Assembly: GCA_014799385.1 (NCBI GenBank)
Contig: JAAVIC010000027.1
Location: forward strand, 1 to 64,000
DNA: 64,000 nucleotides
Reading direction: 5' to 3'
DNA from: Oscillospiraceae bacterium
GTDB taxonomy: Bacteria > Bacillota > Clostridia > Oscillospirales > Ruminococcaceae
In this document: one piece after another, positions 40,914 to 50,003 of the stretch
Numbering within the stretch: the stretch's first letter is position 1
Layout: the number at the start of each line of letters is the position of its first letter
Translations under genes and position numbers: made by a program
Notes under the pieces: generated by a model
Databases searched by the model: none
What the model was told of the DNA's origin: nothing
The model's input: the letters and a program-made list of their open reading frames with translations, nothing else

Positions 40914-42251
40914 TCACAACCGTTTCATACTTCTTATGTACCACAAATAGAGCACAGCGGACATCACTCCGGAGATTACCCAGCCCACGGGCCACGAGAG
41001 CCAGATTCCGGTCGCGCCGAATCTTGGTTTGAAGATAAACGCGAATATCACGCGGAGAATCAAATCGCTGAACGTAGTCACCATAAACGCGGTCATTCTC
41101 CTACCGCCGCGCAAGACTCCATCGCATACCAACTTTACACTCACAGCGAAGTAGAACGGCGAAACCACCGTCAGGAAATGTCGTCCCGCTTCCGCTGCCG
41201 CGGCGGTGTTCTCCTTGGTCTGATCCATAAACAGGTAAATCAGCCCGTTTGAGAATATGATGTAAAGAGCCGAAAACAACACCGCGATTCCAACACTCAG
41301 CAGTGCGCCGACCTTAAATCCTTTGCGAACGCGCGGATACTCCCCCGCCCCAACATTCTGCGCGGTAAAGCTCGATACCGAGTTTCCGACTGTCGAAAAA
41401 CACGTCACCACAAAGGTGTTCAGCTTGATTGCCGAAGCATAACCCGCAACGACCTCTTTTCCGCACGAATTCACAAGGCTCTGGATAAACAGATTCCCCA
41501 CCGAAACAAAGCTCTGCTGGAGAATACTGGGAATCGACAACACGGCGATTTTCCCAAGCATTGCGCAGTCGAAATACTTGAACTTTTCGCTCTTGATTTT
41601 ACCGATTCTGCGAATCAGCACGAAAAATGCCAGAATCGAGCATATCCCTTGACAGATAAAGGTCGCCCAAGCCGTTCCCGCAACTCCCATCTTGAACACC
41701 GCCACAAACAGCAAGTCCATCGCGATGTTACCGAGAGATGAACCGATCAGAAAATACAGCGGTGTGTTTCCGTCACCGAGAGCAGTAAAAATTCCTGTGC
41801 AGATGTTGTAAATGAACAAAAACAGCAACCCGAACACATAGATATTCAAGTAGGTCTGCGAATCCGGGAAAATCGTTTCGTCCGTACCGAGCATTCTCAA
41901 AAACATTCCACTTGTGAAATACCCGACCGCTGTAAGAACCACCGCGAGAACTCCCGTGGAAATCAATGATGTGAAAACAGCCGTTTTCATTTGCTTATAG
42001 TCTTTTGCGCCGAACAGCGTGGAAATCACCACAGAACAGCCCACATTCATACCCATACCGATTGCGAGGAAAATCATCGTTATCGGGTAGCTTGCGCCAA
42101 TCGCCGAGAGCGCGTCATTGTTGATGAACCGCCCCGCAATTATGCTGTCCGAGATGTTGTAAAGCTGCTGGAAAATCACACTTACCAGCAGCGGCAGCGA
42201 AAATTTCAGCAGAATCGGAGTAACCGCGCCCTTAGTCATATCCTTAACCAT
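40914..42251 (-). CDS. MATE family efflux transporter
   Basis: A 445-residue multidrug and toxin extrusion antiporter with about twelve helices in two homologous halves. The first helix region PILLKFSLPLLVSVIFQQLYNISDSIIAGRF, followed by ALSAIGASYPI, is the usual N-terminal MATE block; the second half repeats it with SIPSILQQSFVSVGNLFIQSLVN. It exports cationic compounds with Na+ or H+; substrate not known. Start ATG 42251 is taken because the family normally begins a few residues before TKGAVTP. Confidence 0.92.
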   Translation of the reverse strand: MVKDMTKGAVTPILLKFSLPLLVSVIFQQLYNISDSIIAGRFINNDALSAIGASYPITMIFLAIGMGMNVGCSVVISTLFGAKDYKQMKTAVFTSLISTGVLAVVLTAVGYFTSGMFLRMLGTDETIFPDSQTYLNIYVFGLLFLFIYNICTGIFTALGDGNTPLYFLIGSSLGNIAMDLLFVAVFKMGVAGTAWATFICQGICSILAFFVLIRRIGKIKSEKFKYFDCAMLGKIAVLSIPSILQQSFVSVGNLFIQSLVNSCGKEVVAGYASAIKLNTFVVTCFSTVGNSVSSFTAQNVGAGEYPRVRKGFKVGALLSVGIAVLFSALYIIFSNGLIYLFMDQTKENTAAAAEAGRHFLTVVSPFYFAVSVKLVCDGVLRGGRRMTAFMVTTFSDLILRVIFAFIFKPRFGATGIWLSWPVGWVISGVMSAVLYLWYIRSMKRL

Positions 42252-42329
42252 TAAAATCACCCACCCAATATGTTGTGAATTAAAAGCCCGGAATTTTCGC
42301 TTTCGCAAAAAACCGAGCTTACAATTCGT

Positions 42330-44189
42330 TTATTTCCTCTGTTTAGCTTCTGCCTTCAAGCGAAGATCACGCTCCAGAATCGTCTTTCTGATACGGACAT
42401 TCTTGGGAGTAACCTCAACCAGTTCATCGTCCTGAATAAACTCAAGACAGTCCTCAAGGCTCATCTGTCTGTACGGAATCAGCTTCAGCGCGTCATCGGA
42501 GCCGCTTGCGCGGGTATTGGTGAGGTGCTTTTTCTTGCAGACGTTCACGACAATATCCCCCGCCTTGGGCGAAACACCGACTATCATTCCCTCGTACACG
42601 GGAGTTCCCGCGTCAATGAACAGCGTGCCGCGCTCCTGAGCGTTATACAATCCGTAGGTAACAGCCGTTCCCGTTTCCCACGCAACCAGCGAACCCACCG
42701 TTCTGCGCGGAATATCTCCATAGTAGGGCTTGTAACTGTCGAACACTGCGTTCATTACACCCTCGCCCTTGGTGTCGGTCATAAACTCGCTTCTGTATCC
42801 GAAAAGACCGCGCGAAGGCACCAGATATTCAAGACGCGTGCGGTTTCCGACAGGGTGCATAGAAATCATCTCGCCCTTGCGCTGTCCCATCTTCTCCATA
42901 ACCGCGCCGACAGCCGTTTCGGGAACATCAATCAGCAGACGCTCCACAGGCTCGCACATCACGCCGTCAATCTCCTTGTAGAGTACTCTCGGAGTAGAAA
43001 CGGACAACTCATAGCCCTCTCTTCTCATCGTTTCGATAAGTATCGAGAGGTGCATTTCGCCGCGCCCCGCAACGTTCATCGCGTCCGAGGTTTCGCTGTC
43101 GGAAACACGCAGCGAAACGTCCTTCAGCGTTTCTTTCATCAATCTCTCGCGAATCTGACGAGAAGTAACAAACTTGCCCTCGCGCCCCGCAAACGGCGAG
43201 GAGTTGACCGCGAATGTCATTTCAACAGTCGGCTCGGAAATCTTCACGAACGGCAGCGGCTCGGGGTTGCTTACGGAGGTGATGGTCTGCCCGATTGTGA
43301 TGCCCTCGATTCCCGAAAAGCAAACAATATCTCCAACGCTTGCCGTTTCACACGGAATCTTGTTCAGACCCTCGAACTGATACAGCGAAACGATTTTTGC
43401 CTTAAACGGGGCGGTACGGTTATGATAATCGCACACCATAACCTCCTGATTTTGCTTGATTACTCCGCGCTCTACGCGTCCAACGGCGATTCTTCCCACA
43501 TAGTCGTTGTAATCGATTGAAGATACGAGAACCTGCAAATCGCCCTCTTCATCGCCCTCCGGCGGGTCGATATGTTCCAGAATCTTGTCGAACAGCGGCT
43601 TGAAGTCCGTACCCATTTCATCGGGATTGTATGACGAACAGCCCAATCTTCCCGAACAGAACACAACCGGACTGTCCAACTGCTCCTCGGTTGCGTCAAG
43701 GTCGAGCAGCAGCTCCAGAACCTCGTCCACGACCTCGTGATTGCGCGCATCGGGGCGGTCGGTCTTGTTTACGACTACAATAATTTTATGACCAAGCTCC
43801 AGAGCTTTCTGCAATACGAAACGCGTCTGCGGCATAGTTCCCTCGAACGAGTCTACCAACAGCAGAACGCCGTTTACCATTTTGAGGATACGCTCTACCT
43901 CTCCCGAGAAATCCGCGTGACCGGGGGTATCAACAATGTTGATTTTCACACCGTTGTACATACACGAGGTGTTCTTCGCCAGAATCGTGATTCCGCGCTC
44001 GCGTTCAAGGTCGTTGTTGTCCATCACGCGGTCGGCAACCTCTTGATTCTCGCGAAACGCTCCGCCTTGTTTGAGCATCTCATCGACCAATGTGGTCTTG
44101 CCGTGGTCAACGTGCGCGATAATCGCGATATTTCTTAAATCATTTCTAACCAATTCAGTGTCACTTTCCTTTTCTACAAACTTAGGCAT
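42330..44189 (-). CDS. typA: Ribosome-associated GTPase TypA/BipA
   Basis: A translation-factor GTPase of about 610-620 residues acting in ribosome assembly and stress adaptation. Motifs are [15 protein letters not shown] (G1), [13 protein letters not shown] (G2), [12 protein letters not shown] (G3), NKTDRPDAR (G4) and SGRLG (G5), followed by EF-Tu-like domain II, EF-G-like domains III and V and the BipA C-terminal domain. The first ATG (44216) overlaps a perfect -10 hexamer, so it is unlikely to be in the mRNA. ATG 44189 is used here; a TTG at 44153, giving the typical start [11 protein letters not shown], is equally possible. Confidence 0.95.
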   Translation of the reverse strand: MPKFVEKESDTELVRNDLRNIAIIAHVDHGKTTLVDEMLKQGGAFRENQEVADRVMDNNDLERERGITILAKNTSCMYNGVKINIVDTPGHADFSGEVERILKMVNGVLLLVDSFEGTMPQTRFVLQKALELGHKIIVVVNKTDRPDARNHEVVDEVLELLLDLDATEEQLDSPVVFCSGRLGCSSYNPDEMGTDFKPLFDKILEHIDPPEGDEEGDLQVLVSSIDYNDYVGRIAVGRVERGVIKQNQEVMVCDYHNRTAPFKAKIVSLYQFEGLNKIPCETASVGDIVCFSGIEGITIGQTITSVSNPEPLPFVKISEPTVEMTFAVNSSPFAGREGKFVTSRQIRERLMKETLKDVSLRVSDSETSDAMNVAGRGEMHLSILIETMRREGYELSVSTPRVLYKEIDGVMCEPVERLLIDVPETAVGAVMEKMGQRKGEMISMHPVGNRTRLEYLVPSRGLFGYRSEFMTDTKGEGVMNAVFDSYKPYYGDIPRRTVGSLVAWETGTAVTYGLYNAQERGTLFIDAGTPVYEGMIVGVSPKAGDIVVNVCKKKHLTNTRASGSDDALKLIPYRQMSLEDCLEFIQDDELVEVTPKNVRIRKTILERDLRLKAEAKQRK

Positions 44190-44214
44190 ATCCGCCGAAA
44201 TATTTCCACTTTCC

Positions 44215-44243
44215 ATTATACAACATTTTAATCGTCACTACAA
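44215..44243 (-). promoter_or_regulatory. Promoter of typA
   Basis: Minus-strand TTGTAG and perfect TATAAT with a 17-base spacer. The -10 overlaps the first in-frame ATG of typA, which decides against that start. Confidence 0.6.
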
Positions 44244-44311
44244 GACAATTCCACAAAAAACGTGTTTTTATTCACATTTATTACAAAATCCGCAGTTGTT
44301 TTTGTGCATTA

Positions 44312-45310
44312 TTACAATACCAACGCGTAATTTTTCTCAACTACAACGCGCAAATCCGTTCCATTGGTAACAATTACCACGTTTCCGTTGTTCGAGGTGG
44401 AGTATGTTGTGGAGCAGCCTGCGTCCTTAAGTCGATAAATCACTGCAGTGCGCGGGTGTTGAAAACTGTTATCCGCGCCGGCACTTATAACGGCTATCTC
44501 GGGAGAAACCGCACTCAGAAACTCCTCGGAACTGGAGTTCGCGCTGCCGTGATGAGGAACTTTCAACACATCCGACTTAATTTCCACGCCCGATTCCACC
44601 AAATCCAATTCACCCATTCGTTCAAGGTCGCCGGTAAACAGAAACGAACGCTCTCCGTGAACAAACCGCGCCACAATCGAGAAATTATTCATATCATCAT
44701 AATCGTCATAAATCGGCGACAAAATATCGATATGACAATCATCCTCCAACACAAAGCATTCACCCGCCTTAGTGTATCTTATGGGAATTTCCAGCTTTTC
44801 AAGCGTCCTCATCAAATTCACATAATTGTAGTCAGTGGGAACCATATCATCCGGAAGCCGTGGCATTATAACCTGACCAACATCGAAACGTTCAAGAACA
44901 TCAGCCATTTCGGCATAATGATCATCGTGAGGGTGTGTGATGATAACCATATCCAACTTTGTAATTCCAAGATGCCGAAGAAAATTGATCACTACTCCCG
45001 CCATATGTACGTCGCCGCTGTCTATAAGAACATTGTGATTCGTCGTGCGAATAAGCTCACAATCACCTTGCCCAATATCGATAAAGCTCACCGAGGATTC
45101 GCCCTCCGCAAGCTCCACATACGGCTTAGGACCGCAATCTAACGCCCGCGCGATCTCTAGCGATTTGGTAAGCACGCCGCTGCTTAGCTCACCCGCACCG
45201 ATAATCAGCGCAATCACCAACAGAACAAACCGAGCGGTGTTCTTGATCGTGTTTACTATTAGCTTTGTGGAGGGTCTTCTTTTACGATGGTTCAATTTTG
45301 TCGGTTTCAT
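44312..45310 (-). CDS. Membrane-anchored ComEC-like metallo-beta-lactamase-fold hydrolase
   Basis: A 332-residue protein with a basic N-terminus, one membrane anchor (about residues 25-45) and an extracellular MBL-fold domain like the C-terminal domain of ComEC. Metal-ligand motifs are ITHPHDDHYAEM, LFTGDLE and VPHHGSANSSS; SFIDIGQGDCELI is the typical first strand. The membrane part of ComEC is missing, so it is not a DNA channel by itself; such stand-alone enzymes may be nucleases or phosphodiesterases. Its ATG overlaps the stop of the amidohydrolase gene (ATGA), and it is the last gene of the six-gene metal operon. Confidence 0.88.
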   Translation of the reverse strand: MKPTKLNHRKRRPSTKLIVNTIKNTARFVLLVIALIIGAGELSSGVLTKSLEIARALDCGPKPYVELAEGESSVSFIDIGQGDCELIRTTNHNVLIDSGDVHMAGVVINFLRHLGITKLDMVIITHPHDDHYAEMADVLERFDVGQVIMPRLPDDMVPTDYNYVNLMRTLEKLEIPIRYTKAGECFVLEDDCHIDILSPIYDDYDDMNNFSIVARFVHGERSFLFTGDLERMGELDLVESGVEIKSDVLKVPHHGSANSSSEEFLSAVSPEIAVISAGADNSFQHPRTAVIYRLKDAGCSTTYSTSNNGNVVIVTNGTDLRVVVEKNYALVL

Positions 45311-46569
45311 CCGCAGATTTTCATTGTGAGATTATTGGCGCGCTCGTAGATTTCACCCTCATCAATCGTGGTGAATTTGCCGTCCTCATAGAGGATTTTT
45401 CCGTTTATAACAGTCATTTTTACATTATCCTTACTGCCCGAATATACGAGGTTTTTCGCGATATTGTGAATCGGCTGCATATTTGGTTTTTTAAGGTCAA
45501 CAACCGCGAAATCAGCATATTTTCCCGCCGCGAGAACATCACAGTCTTTAAGCCCCATCGCCAGCGCGCCGCCCTTGGTCGCCATTTCCAAAACGTCAAA
45601 CGCGGGACACGCCGCAGCGTCCTCCTCGCGAACCTTTTGCAATCCCGCCACGAGGAACATCTCGCGGAACATATCCAGACAGTTGTTTGAAGCCGCTCCG
45701 TCCGTTCCAATAGCGAAATTCTTCATTCCGTGGCGGCGCATCTCGCAAATCGGCGCGATTCCGCTCGCCAGCTTGAGATTGGACGCGGGATTAGTAACCA
45801 TCCACAGTCCCCTGTCACGAAAAATCTCCATATCACGCTCGTCAAACCACGCGCAGTGAAACCCGCCACCGCCGTACTCGAACATTCCAAGTTCATCGAA
45901 AAGCTGCGTGGGCGACATTCCGTAACGCTCGCGGCAGCCCTCTACCTCGGCTTTGGTTTCACTGTTGTGCGCGAAAAGCGGAGATTTGTACTTCCGTGAC
46001 AATTCTGCCATTCCCTCGAGAATTTCACGCTTGGTAGTGTATTCCGCGTGGAATCCCAACTGATATGTAATCAGCGGATTCCCCGAATTATAGGTATTGT
46101 ACTCCTCCTCGCAGCCCTCGACCGTGCCGCCGAAGTCGTTTATCGAACCGCATAAAACGCTCCTGAATCCCATATCGGTACACGCTTTAACATACGCTGG
46201 TATCTTCATGTACATATCAAACGCGGCTGTGATTCCGCTTGTAAGATACTCCATAATGCCAAGCTGTGTGAACACATAGACCGATTCCTCGGTGAGCTTT
46301 GCCTCATGCGGGAAAACCTGATTGTAAAGCCAGTCGTTCAGCGGCAAATCGTCCGCGAACGAGCGCAGAAACGTCATCGCGGTGTGAGTATGCGCGTCCT
46401 TGAATCCGGGAATAATCAGATTTCCGCCAAGGTCAATCTCACGGTCAAATTCGCCGGGCTTTGCCGCTCCGATATATGAGATTCGCTCGTTATCGGTGTG
46501 CAGCTCGCCCTCGATTATATTCTCGTCCTCCATCGTAAGGATTTTCGCGTTGTAAAATCTAAGCCTCAT
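45307..46569 (-). CDS. Amidohydrolase, S-adenosylhomocysteine/methylthioadenosine deaminase-like
   Basis: A 420-residue metal-dependent deaminase of the ATZ/TRZ-MtaD group. IIPGFKDAHTHTAMTFLRSFADDLPLNDWL holds the HxH metal ligands and typical substrate-gate residues, LGFHAEYTT the third His, FAHNSET and HCAWFDERD the fourth region, and GTDGAASNN the metal-binding Asp. It probably deaminates SAH, MTA or a related purine nucleoside. It sits in the operon led by metallochaperone GTPases, 18 bases after the epimerase gene. Confidence 0.9.
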   Translation of the reverse strand: MRLRFYNAKILTMEDENIIEGELHTDNERISYIGAAKPGEFDREIDLGGNLIIPGFKDAHTHTAMTFLRSFADDLPLNDWLYNQVFPHEAKLTEESVYVFTQLGIMEYLTSGITAAFDMYMKIPAYVKACTDMGFRSVLCGSINDFGGTVEGCEEEYNTYNSGNPLITYQLGFHAEYTTKREILEGMAELSRKYKSPLFAHNSETKAEVEGCRERYGMSPTQLFDELGMFEYGGGGFHCAWFDERDMEIFRDRGLWMVTNPASNLKLASGIAPICEMRRHGMKNFAIGTDGAASNNCLDMFREMFLVAGLQKVREEDAAACPAFDVLEMATKGGALAMGLKDCDVLAAGKYADFAVVDLKKPNMQPIHNIAKNLVYSGSKDNVKMTVINGKILYEDGKFTTIDEGEIYERANNLTMKICG

Positions 46570-46587
46570 TTTATGTCCTTTCCGAAT

Positions 46588-47481
46588 TTATGCCAAATTC
46601 TCCGCAATAAACTCCAACAGCGGTTTCACGCGCACCTGATCTTTATTATCATGATACCACTCGTACGACTGCGCAAGCCCCGTTTCAAGCAGCTTCAGAG
46701 AAGGCATAAGCTCCGACATTGAAGTGGTATCCAGCTCGTAGCCATAGTCATAAAACGGGAAATAGCTCCGTTGGTCAAGATTTTGGTTAACATAGACTAA
46801 TTTTGGAGTTTTCCCTAAAACACCGTAACACAGCCGTACCCACTCGTTAATATCAACGCACGGATTTCCGACATTGAACACGCGCTGTTCGGGCTTTTTC
46901 ACAAGCAGAACCTCGATAAATTTGCACAGATCCTCAATATCAAAAAACTGGAGCGGCATTTTTCCGTCCTTGGGGATATAGAACGGCAGACCGCGCTCAG
47001 CGCAATCAAACACGAATGCCTCACGATAGAGGTTATTCATCTTTCCGTAAAGGTATGGCGGACGTATGATATACGCATCTGGAACGCGCTCCACAAGCCG
47101 TTTTTCGGCGGCGATTTTGTACGTTCCGTATGCGCCCCAGATTGAATTTGCGCCAACCTGTTGACTTTCCGTGAACGGCTGTGGTAGAGTTTCGGGGTAC
47201 ACCGCCGAGGAGCTTACCATTATATAACTGCCAAATTCCCCCAGCGCGTCCAACAGGTCGTCAATATCGGATGCGTTATAAGCGCACACGTCCAGAACCG
47301 CATCGAACCGCTGCCCCTTAAGTGTGTCGCCGAGCGAATGCTTGTCCGCCTTGATAAGCGTAACACCATCTGCTTGCGGACGGCTTCCGCGATTGAGCAC
47401 AAAAACTTCGTTCTCACGCGCGAAATATTCCGCCGTAAAACGACTCGCGAAAACCGTTCCGCCTGTTACCAGAATTTTCAT
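46588..47481 (-). CDS. NAD-dependent epimerase/dehydratase-like protein
   Basis: A 297-residue extended short-chain dehydrogenase fold protein. The nucleotide-binding turn is KILVTGGTVFASRFTAEYF (a TGGTxFxxxx variant), and the YxxxK pair is in GAYGTYKIAAEK. SSSAVYPETLPQPFTE precedes it as in sugar epimerases. ATG 47481 has GGAGG seven bases upstream and overlaps the stop of the DUF1871 gene. Substrate unknown; RNA-binding or sugar-nucleotide relatives both exist. Confidence 0.87.
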   Translation of the reverse strand: MKILVTGGTVFASRFTAEYFARENEVFVLNRGSRPQADGVTLIKADKHSLGDTLKGQRFDAVLDVCAYNASDIDDLLDALGEFGSYIMVSSSAVYPETLPQPFTESQQVGANSIWGAYGTYKIAAEKRLVERVPDAYIIRPPYLYGKMNNLYREAFVFDCAERGLPFYIPKDGKMPLQFFDIEDLCKFIEVLLVKKPEQRVFNVGNPCVDINEWVRLCYGVLGKTPKLVYVNQNLDQRSYFPFYDYGYELDTTSMSELMPSLKLLETGLAQSYEWYHDNKDQVRVKPLLEFIAENLA

Positions 47482-47744
47482 AATGCACCTCCGCATTTCT
47501 CCAATTCGCGCCGAATCTCTTCCGCTACCACGAGAAACTTATCCGCCGAAACATTCTCGGCGAATGACCGCGAAAAAACATTCGCGCAAATCACGGCAAT
47601 TTCCTCGGCGGAATCCTCATCGGAAATCATAGCCGCGATTTCCGCCGATTCATCGTCATACTCGTCCAACGGAGCATGGCAATCCAATAAGCCGCACGGA
47701 TCGGCATTATCAATCGCTTTTTTCACTATCGAAAACTTGTCCAT
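47478..47744 (-). CDS. DUF1871-like small protein
   Basis: An 88-residue acidic helical protein. VKKAIDNADPCGLLDCHAPLDEYDDE resembles the start of DUF1871 proteins (IxxWDPxGLL ... PxDEYDxE), which are of unknown function. It overlaps the epimerase gene by four bases and begins one base after the stop region of the GTPase gene, so it belongs to the operon. Confidence 0.7.
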   Translation of the reverse strand: MDKFSIVKKAIDNADPCGLLDCHAPLDEYDDESAEIAAMISDEDSAEEIAVICANVFSRSFAENVSADKFLVVAEEIRRELEKCGGAL

Positions 47745-47745
47745 C

Positions 47746-48705
47746 TTAGTTAAAGTAAACCAACTCGCTCTCTGCCTTTTCGGTCGGGAGAATACTGTCC
47801 GCGAGAATTACGGGTCCCATTCCCTTGTAGCACTGCTGTTTCTCGGCGGTTACACTGCCTGTAACCTCCACCCAATCGCCGTCCTTGAACTTCGCCTCAT
47901 CGGGAGATTTCACGAGTATTCCGACAACCTGAATATCGTCCGCGCAGCAAGTCATCGCGCGGCGCGAGATCACGAAATACCCCTTGGGAATATTTGACGC
48001 TCTGAACACCATTCCGCGCACGCGGACGTTCTTGCCCTTGTAACGCGGCGCGTTGCTCATAATGTCGATATACCACAGCCCGAAATCATCGTGGACAATG
48101 TTAATCGGGTCCGCTTTCACGTCAAACGGCATTTCGTCCTCGCCCTGGAACCCCTGTTCGATTTCGCCGTTTACATACTCGAAAATCATATCGATTCGCG
48201 GATTCAACGCCTTAACCGCTCTGCGCAGGCGCGTCTTGTCCACCTTTCCGGGTTCGCAGCGGTTGAAGATAATAACGTCAGACACGGAAATATCGTCCGA
48301 GATAAGCTGACGCATATTGTTCATATACATATCGAACGTGGAATGGTTCACGAACATAAATATCTGGTAGAAAATCCAGTCCTTTGGAGCTTTTACCGCC
48401 ATATCGCGCAAGCTCCACATACCGTTATACTCCAGCATAATGCGCGTAGGCTTGTGCTTTTGAACCAACGCGGTGAGGTTTTCGGGGTTAAAGTCCTCCT
48501 CATTCTCGATGTACTCAACCACGGACTTGGAAGCCTTGATAATCCGCTCGTCAAACTCCACCTCGCCCTGTTCGCAGGCGATAACCAAAGTTCTCTCGCC
48601 GCGGCTGAACTGCTTGTCGTTCAGCGTTTCAAGTATAAACGAGGTCTTTCCGCTCTCCAGAAAACCTGTCATCAAATATACGGGAATTTCAGCCAACTCA
48701 ATCAC
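47746..48705 (-). CDS. COG0523-like GTPase with fused TIGR03943-type C-terminal domain
   Basis: A 319-residue protein. The N-terminal G domain has Walker A GFLESGKTSFI, an acidic switch region and NRCEPGKVD as the N/TKxD-like base motif; it resembles COG0523 GTPases but lacks the CxCC motif. The C-terminal 110 residues (KNVRVRGMVFRASNIPKGYFVISRRAMTCCADDIQVVGILV ... DGDWVEVTGSV) resemble the small-domain of TIGR03943/YcgQ proteins, usually encoded beside COG0523 genes. It starts three bases after the His-rich GTPase gene. A role in zinc or other metal handling is inferred. Confidence 0.78.
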   Translation of the reverse strand: MIELAEIPVYLMTGFLESGKTSFILETLNDKQFSRGERTLVIACEQGEVEFDERIIKASKSVVEYIENEEDFNPENLTALVQKHKPTRIMLEYNGMWSLRDMAVKAPKDWIFYQIFMFVNHSTFDMYMNNMRQLISDDISVSDVIIFNRCEPGKVDKTRLRRAVKALNPRIDMIFEYVNGEIEQGFQGEDEMPFDVKADPINIVHDDFGLWYIDIMSNAPRYKGKNVRVRGMVFRASNIPKGYFVISRRAMTCCADDIQVVGILVKSPDEAKFKDGDWVEVTGSVTAEKQQCYKGMGPVILADSILPTEKAESELVYFN

Positions 48706-48708
48706 CCC

Positions 48709-49860
48709 TTAAACGTTGAACAAGCTTCTGATCTTGTCCTCGGCGAGCTTAGAACCGATTACGCACATTCTGCCCGTAACATCAGCCGAACCCGTTCTTA
48801 CCTCGTACTCCTCAGGAACAAAGTCGAAATGATACCACACGCCGTCCGCTCCGGGAACGATTCCCTTTGCGCGCAGAACCATTCCAAACTCCTCACCGGA
48901 CAGCTTGGACAGCGCGCTCTCAAGTTCTTCCTTAGTGAACTTCTTCGCGCTCTCGATTCCCATAGATGTGAACACCTCATCAGCATGGTGATGATGGTGA
49001 TGCTCGTGGTCATGATGGCAGCATTCGTGCTCGTCACCGTGGTGATGGTGTTCGTGGTCGTGGTGGCAGCACTCGTCCTCGTCATCATGGTGATGATGTT
49101 CGTGATCATGGTGGCAGCACTCATCCTCGTCATCGTGGTGGTGATGTTCGTGATCGTGGTGGCAGCACTCATCCTCGTCATCGTGGTGGTGATGTTCGTG
49201 ATCGTGGTGCGAATGTCCGCAGACGGGACAAATATCCTCGCTTTTGAGCAGCTCTTCGGCAAACTTGTTCTCGGTTTCCATCGCCAAGAGAATCTGATCT
49301 CCGCCGATTTCCTCCCACGGAGTGGTGACAATAGTTGCGTGCTTGTTCAGCTCACGGAGCATCTGAATCGCCTCGTCCAGCTTTTCCTCGGAGAGCTTCT
49401 GCGTACGCGACAGAACGATAGTTTTCGCGGTTTCCACCTGATTCTTGTAGAACTCGCCGAAGTTTTTCATATACATCTTGATTTTGGTTGCGTCCGCAAC
49501 GGTGGTGTAGCTGTTCAGCGTGATTTTGTCGCTGTCGATTTCCATAACCGCCTTGATTACATCGGACAGCTTGCCTACTCCGGATGGCTCAATGAGTATT
49601 CTGTCGGGCGCGAACTCGTCCAGAACCTTTTGTAATGCCTTTCCGAAATCGCCGACCAACGAGCAGCAAATGCAGCCCTGATTCATTTCGGTGACTTCGA
49701 TTCCCGCGTCCTTCATAAATCCGCCGTCAATGCCGATTTCACCGAACTCGTTCTCGATAAGCACCAGCTTCTCGCCGTTGTAGCCCTCTTTAAGCAGCTT
49801 TTTGATGAGAGTGGTCTTGCCCGCTCCCAAAAATCCCGAAAAAACGTCTATTTTAGTCAT
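48709..49860 (-). CDS. COG0523 metallochaperone GTPase with a His-rich repeat
   Basis: A 383-residue CobW/YeiR-type GTPase. Walker A is GFLGAGKTTLI, the switch is ENEFGEIGIDG, and the metal-binding GCICC motif (CxCC, residues 63-66) is intact; SRTQKL stands in place of the NKxD base-recognition motif. Residues about 216-295 are five 16-residue units of the form CCHHDHEHHHHDDEDE, with 39 His and 8 Cys. A CobW C-terminal domain follows. The family moves zinc, cobalt or nickel into target proteins. ATG 49860 is chosen with GGAGG eight bases upstream. It is first in a six-gene operon behind promoter 49918-49946. Confidence 0.93.
   Translation of the reverse strand: MTKIDVFSGFLGAGKTTLIKKLLKEGYNGEKLVLIENEFGEIGIDGGFMKDAGIEVTEMNQGCICCSLVGDFGKALQKVLDEFAPDRILIEPSGVGKLSDVIKAVMEIDSDKITLNSYTTVADATKIKMYMKNFGEFYKNQVETAKTIVLSRTQKLSEEKLDEAIQMLRELNKHATIVTTPWEEIGGDQILLAMETENKFAEELLKSEDICPVCGHSHHDHEHHHHDDEDECCHHDHEHHHHDDEDECCHHDHEHHHHDDEDECCHHDHEHHHHGDEHECCHHDHEHHHHHHADEVFTSMGIESAKKFTKEELESALSKLSGEEFGMVLRAKGIVPGADGVWYHFDFVPEEYEVRTGSADVTGRMCVIGSKLAEDKIRSLFNV
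48976..49215 (-). repeat. 48-bp tandem coding repeats (five units) in the GTPase gene
   Basis: Five in-frame 48-bp units encode 16-residue His/Asp/Glu/Cys blocks. The units are nearly identical in DNA (GTGGCAGCACTCRTCCTCGT recurs on the plus strand), so unit number could change by slippage. Confidence 0.9.
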
Positions 49861-49917
49861 TTTCATTACCTCCGAATAATCTTTTTGTTACATATTGAGT
49901 ACAGAACTCCAACTTAT

Positions 49918-49946
49918 ATTGTACCATATTTGGCGGGATATGTCAA
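49918..49946 (-). promoter_or_regulatory. Promoter of the six-gene metal operon
   Basis: Minus-strand TTGACA and TACAAT with a 17-base spacer, about 58 bases upstream of the His-rich GTPase start. No Zur-like palindrome was recognised beside it. Confidence 0.7.
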
Positions 49947-49964
49947 GATGTGGGCAGAAAATTT

Positions 49965-49998
49965 TGCGGATTCCTTGATACAAAGCAAGGAATCCGCA
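49965..49998 (-). terminator. Terminator after the PARG-like gene
   Basis: A perfect 13-bp stem (TGCGGATTCCTTG with CAAGGAATCCGCA) over an eight-base loop; on the minus strand AAAATTTT follows. Confidence 0.75.
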
Positions 49999-50003
49999 TT
50001 GTA

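Noticed and set aside
48976-49215. Regular 48-bp direct repeats that might suggest a CRISPR array
   Set aside because: The repeats are contiguous without spacers and are in frame with the GTPase, encoding a His-rich segment.
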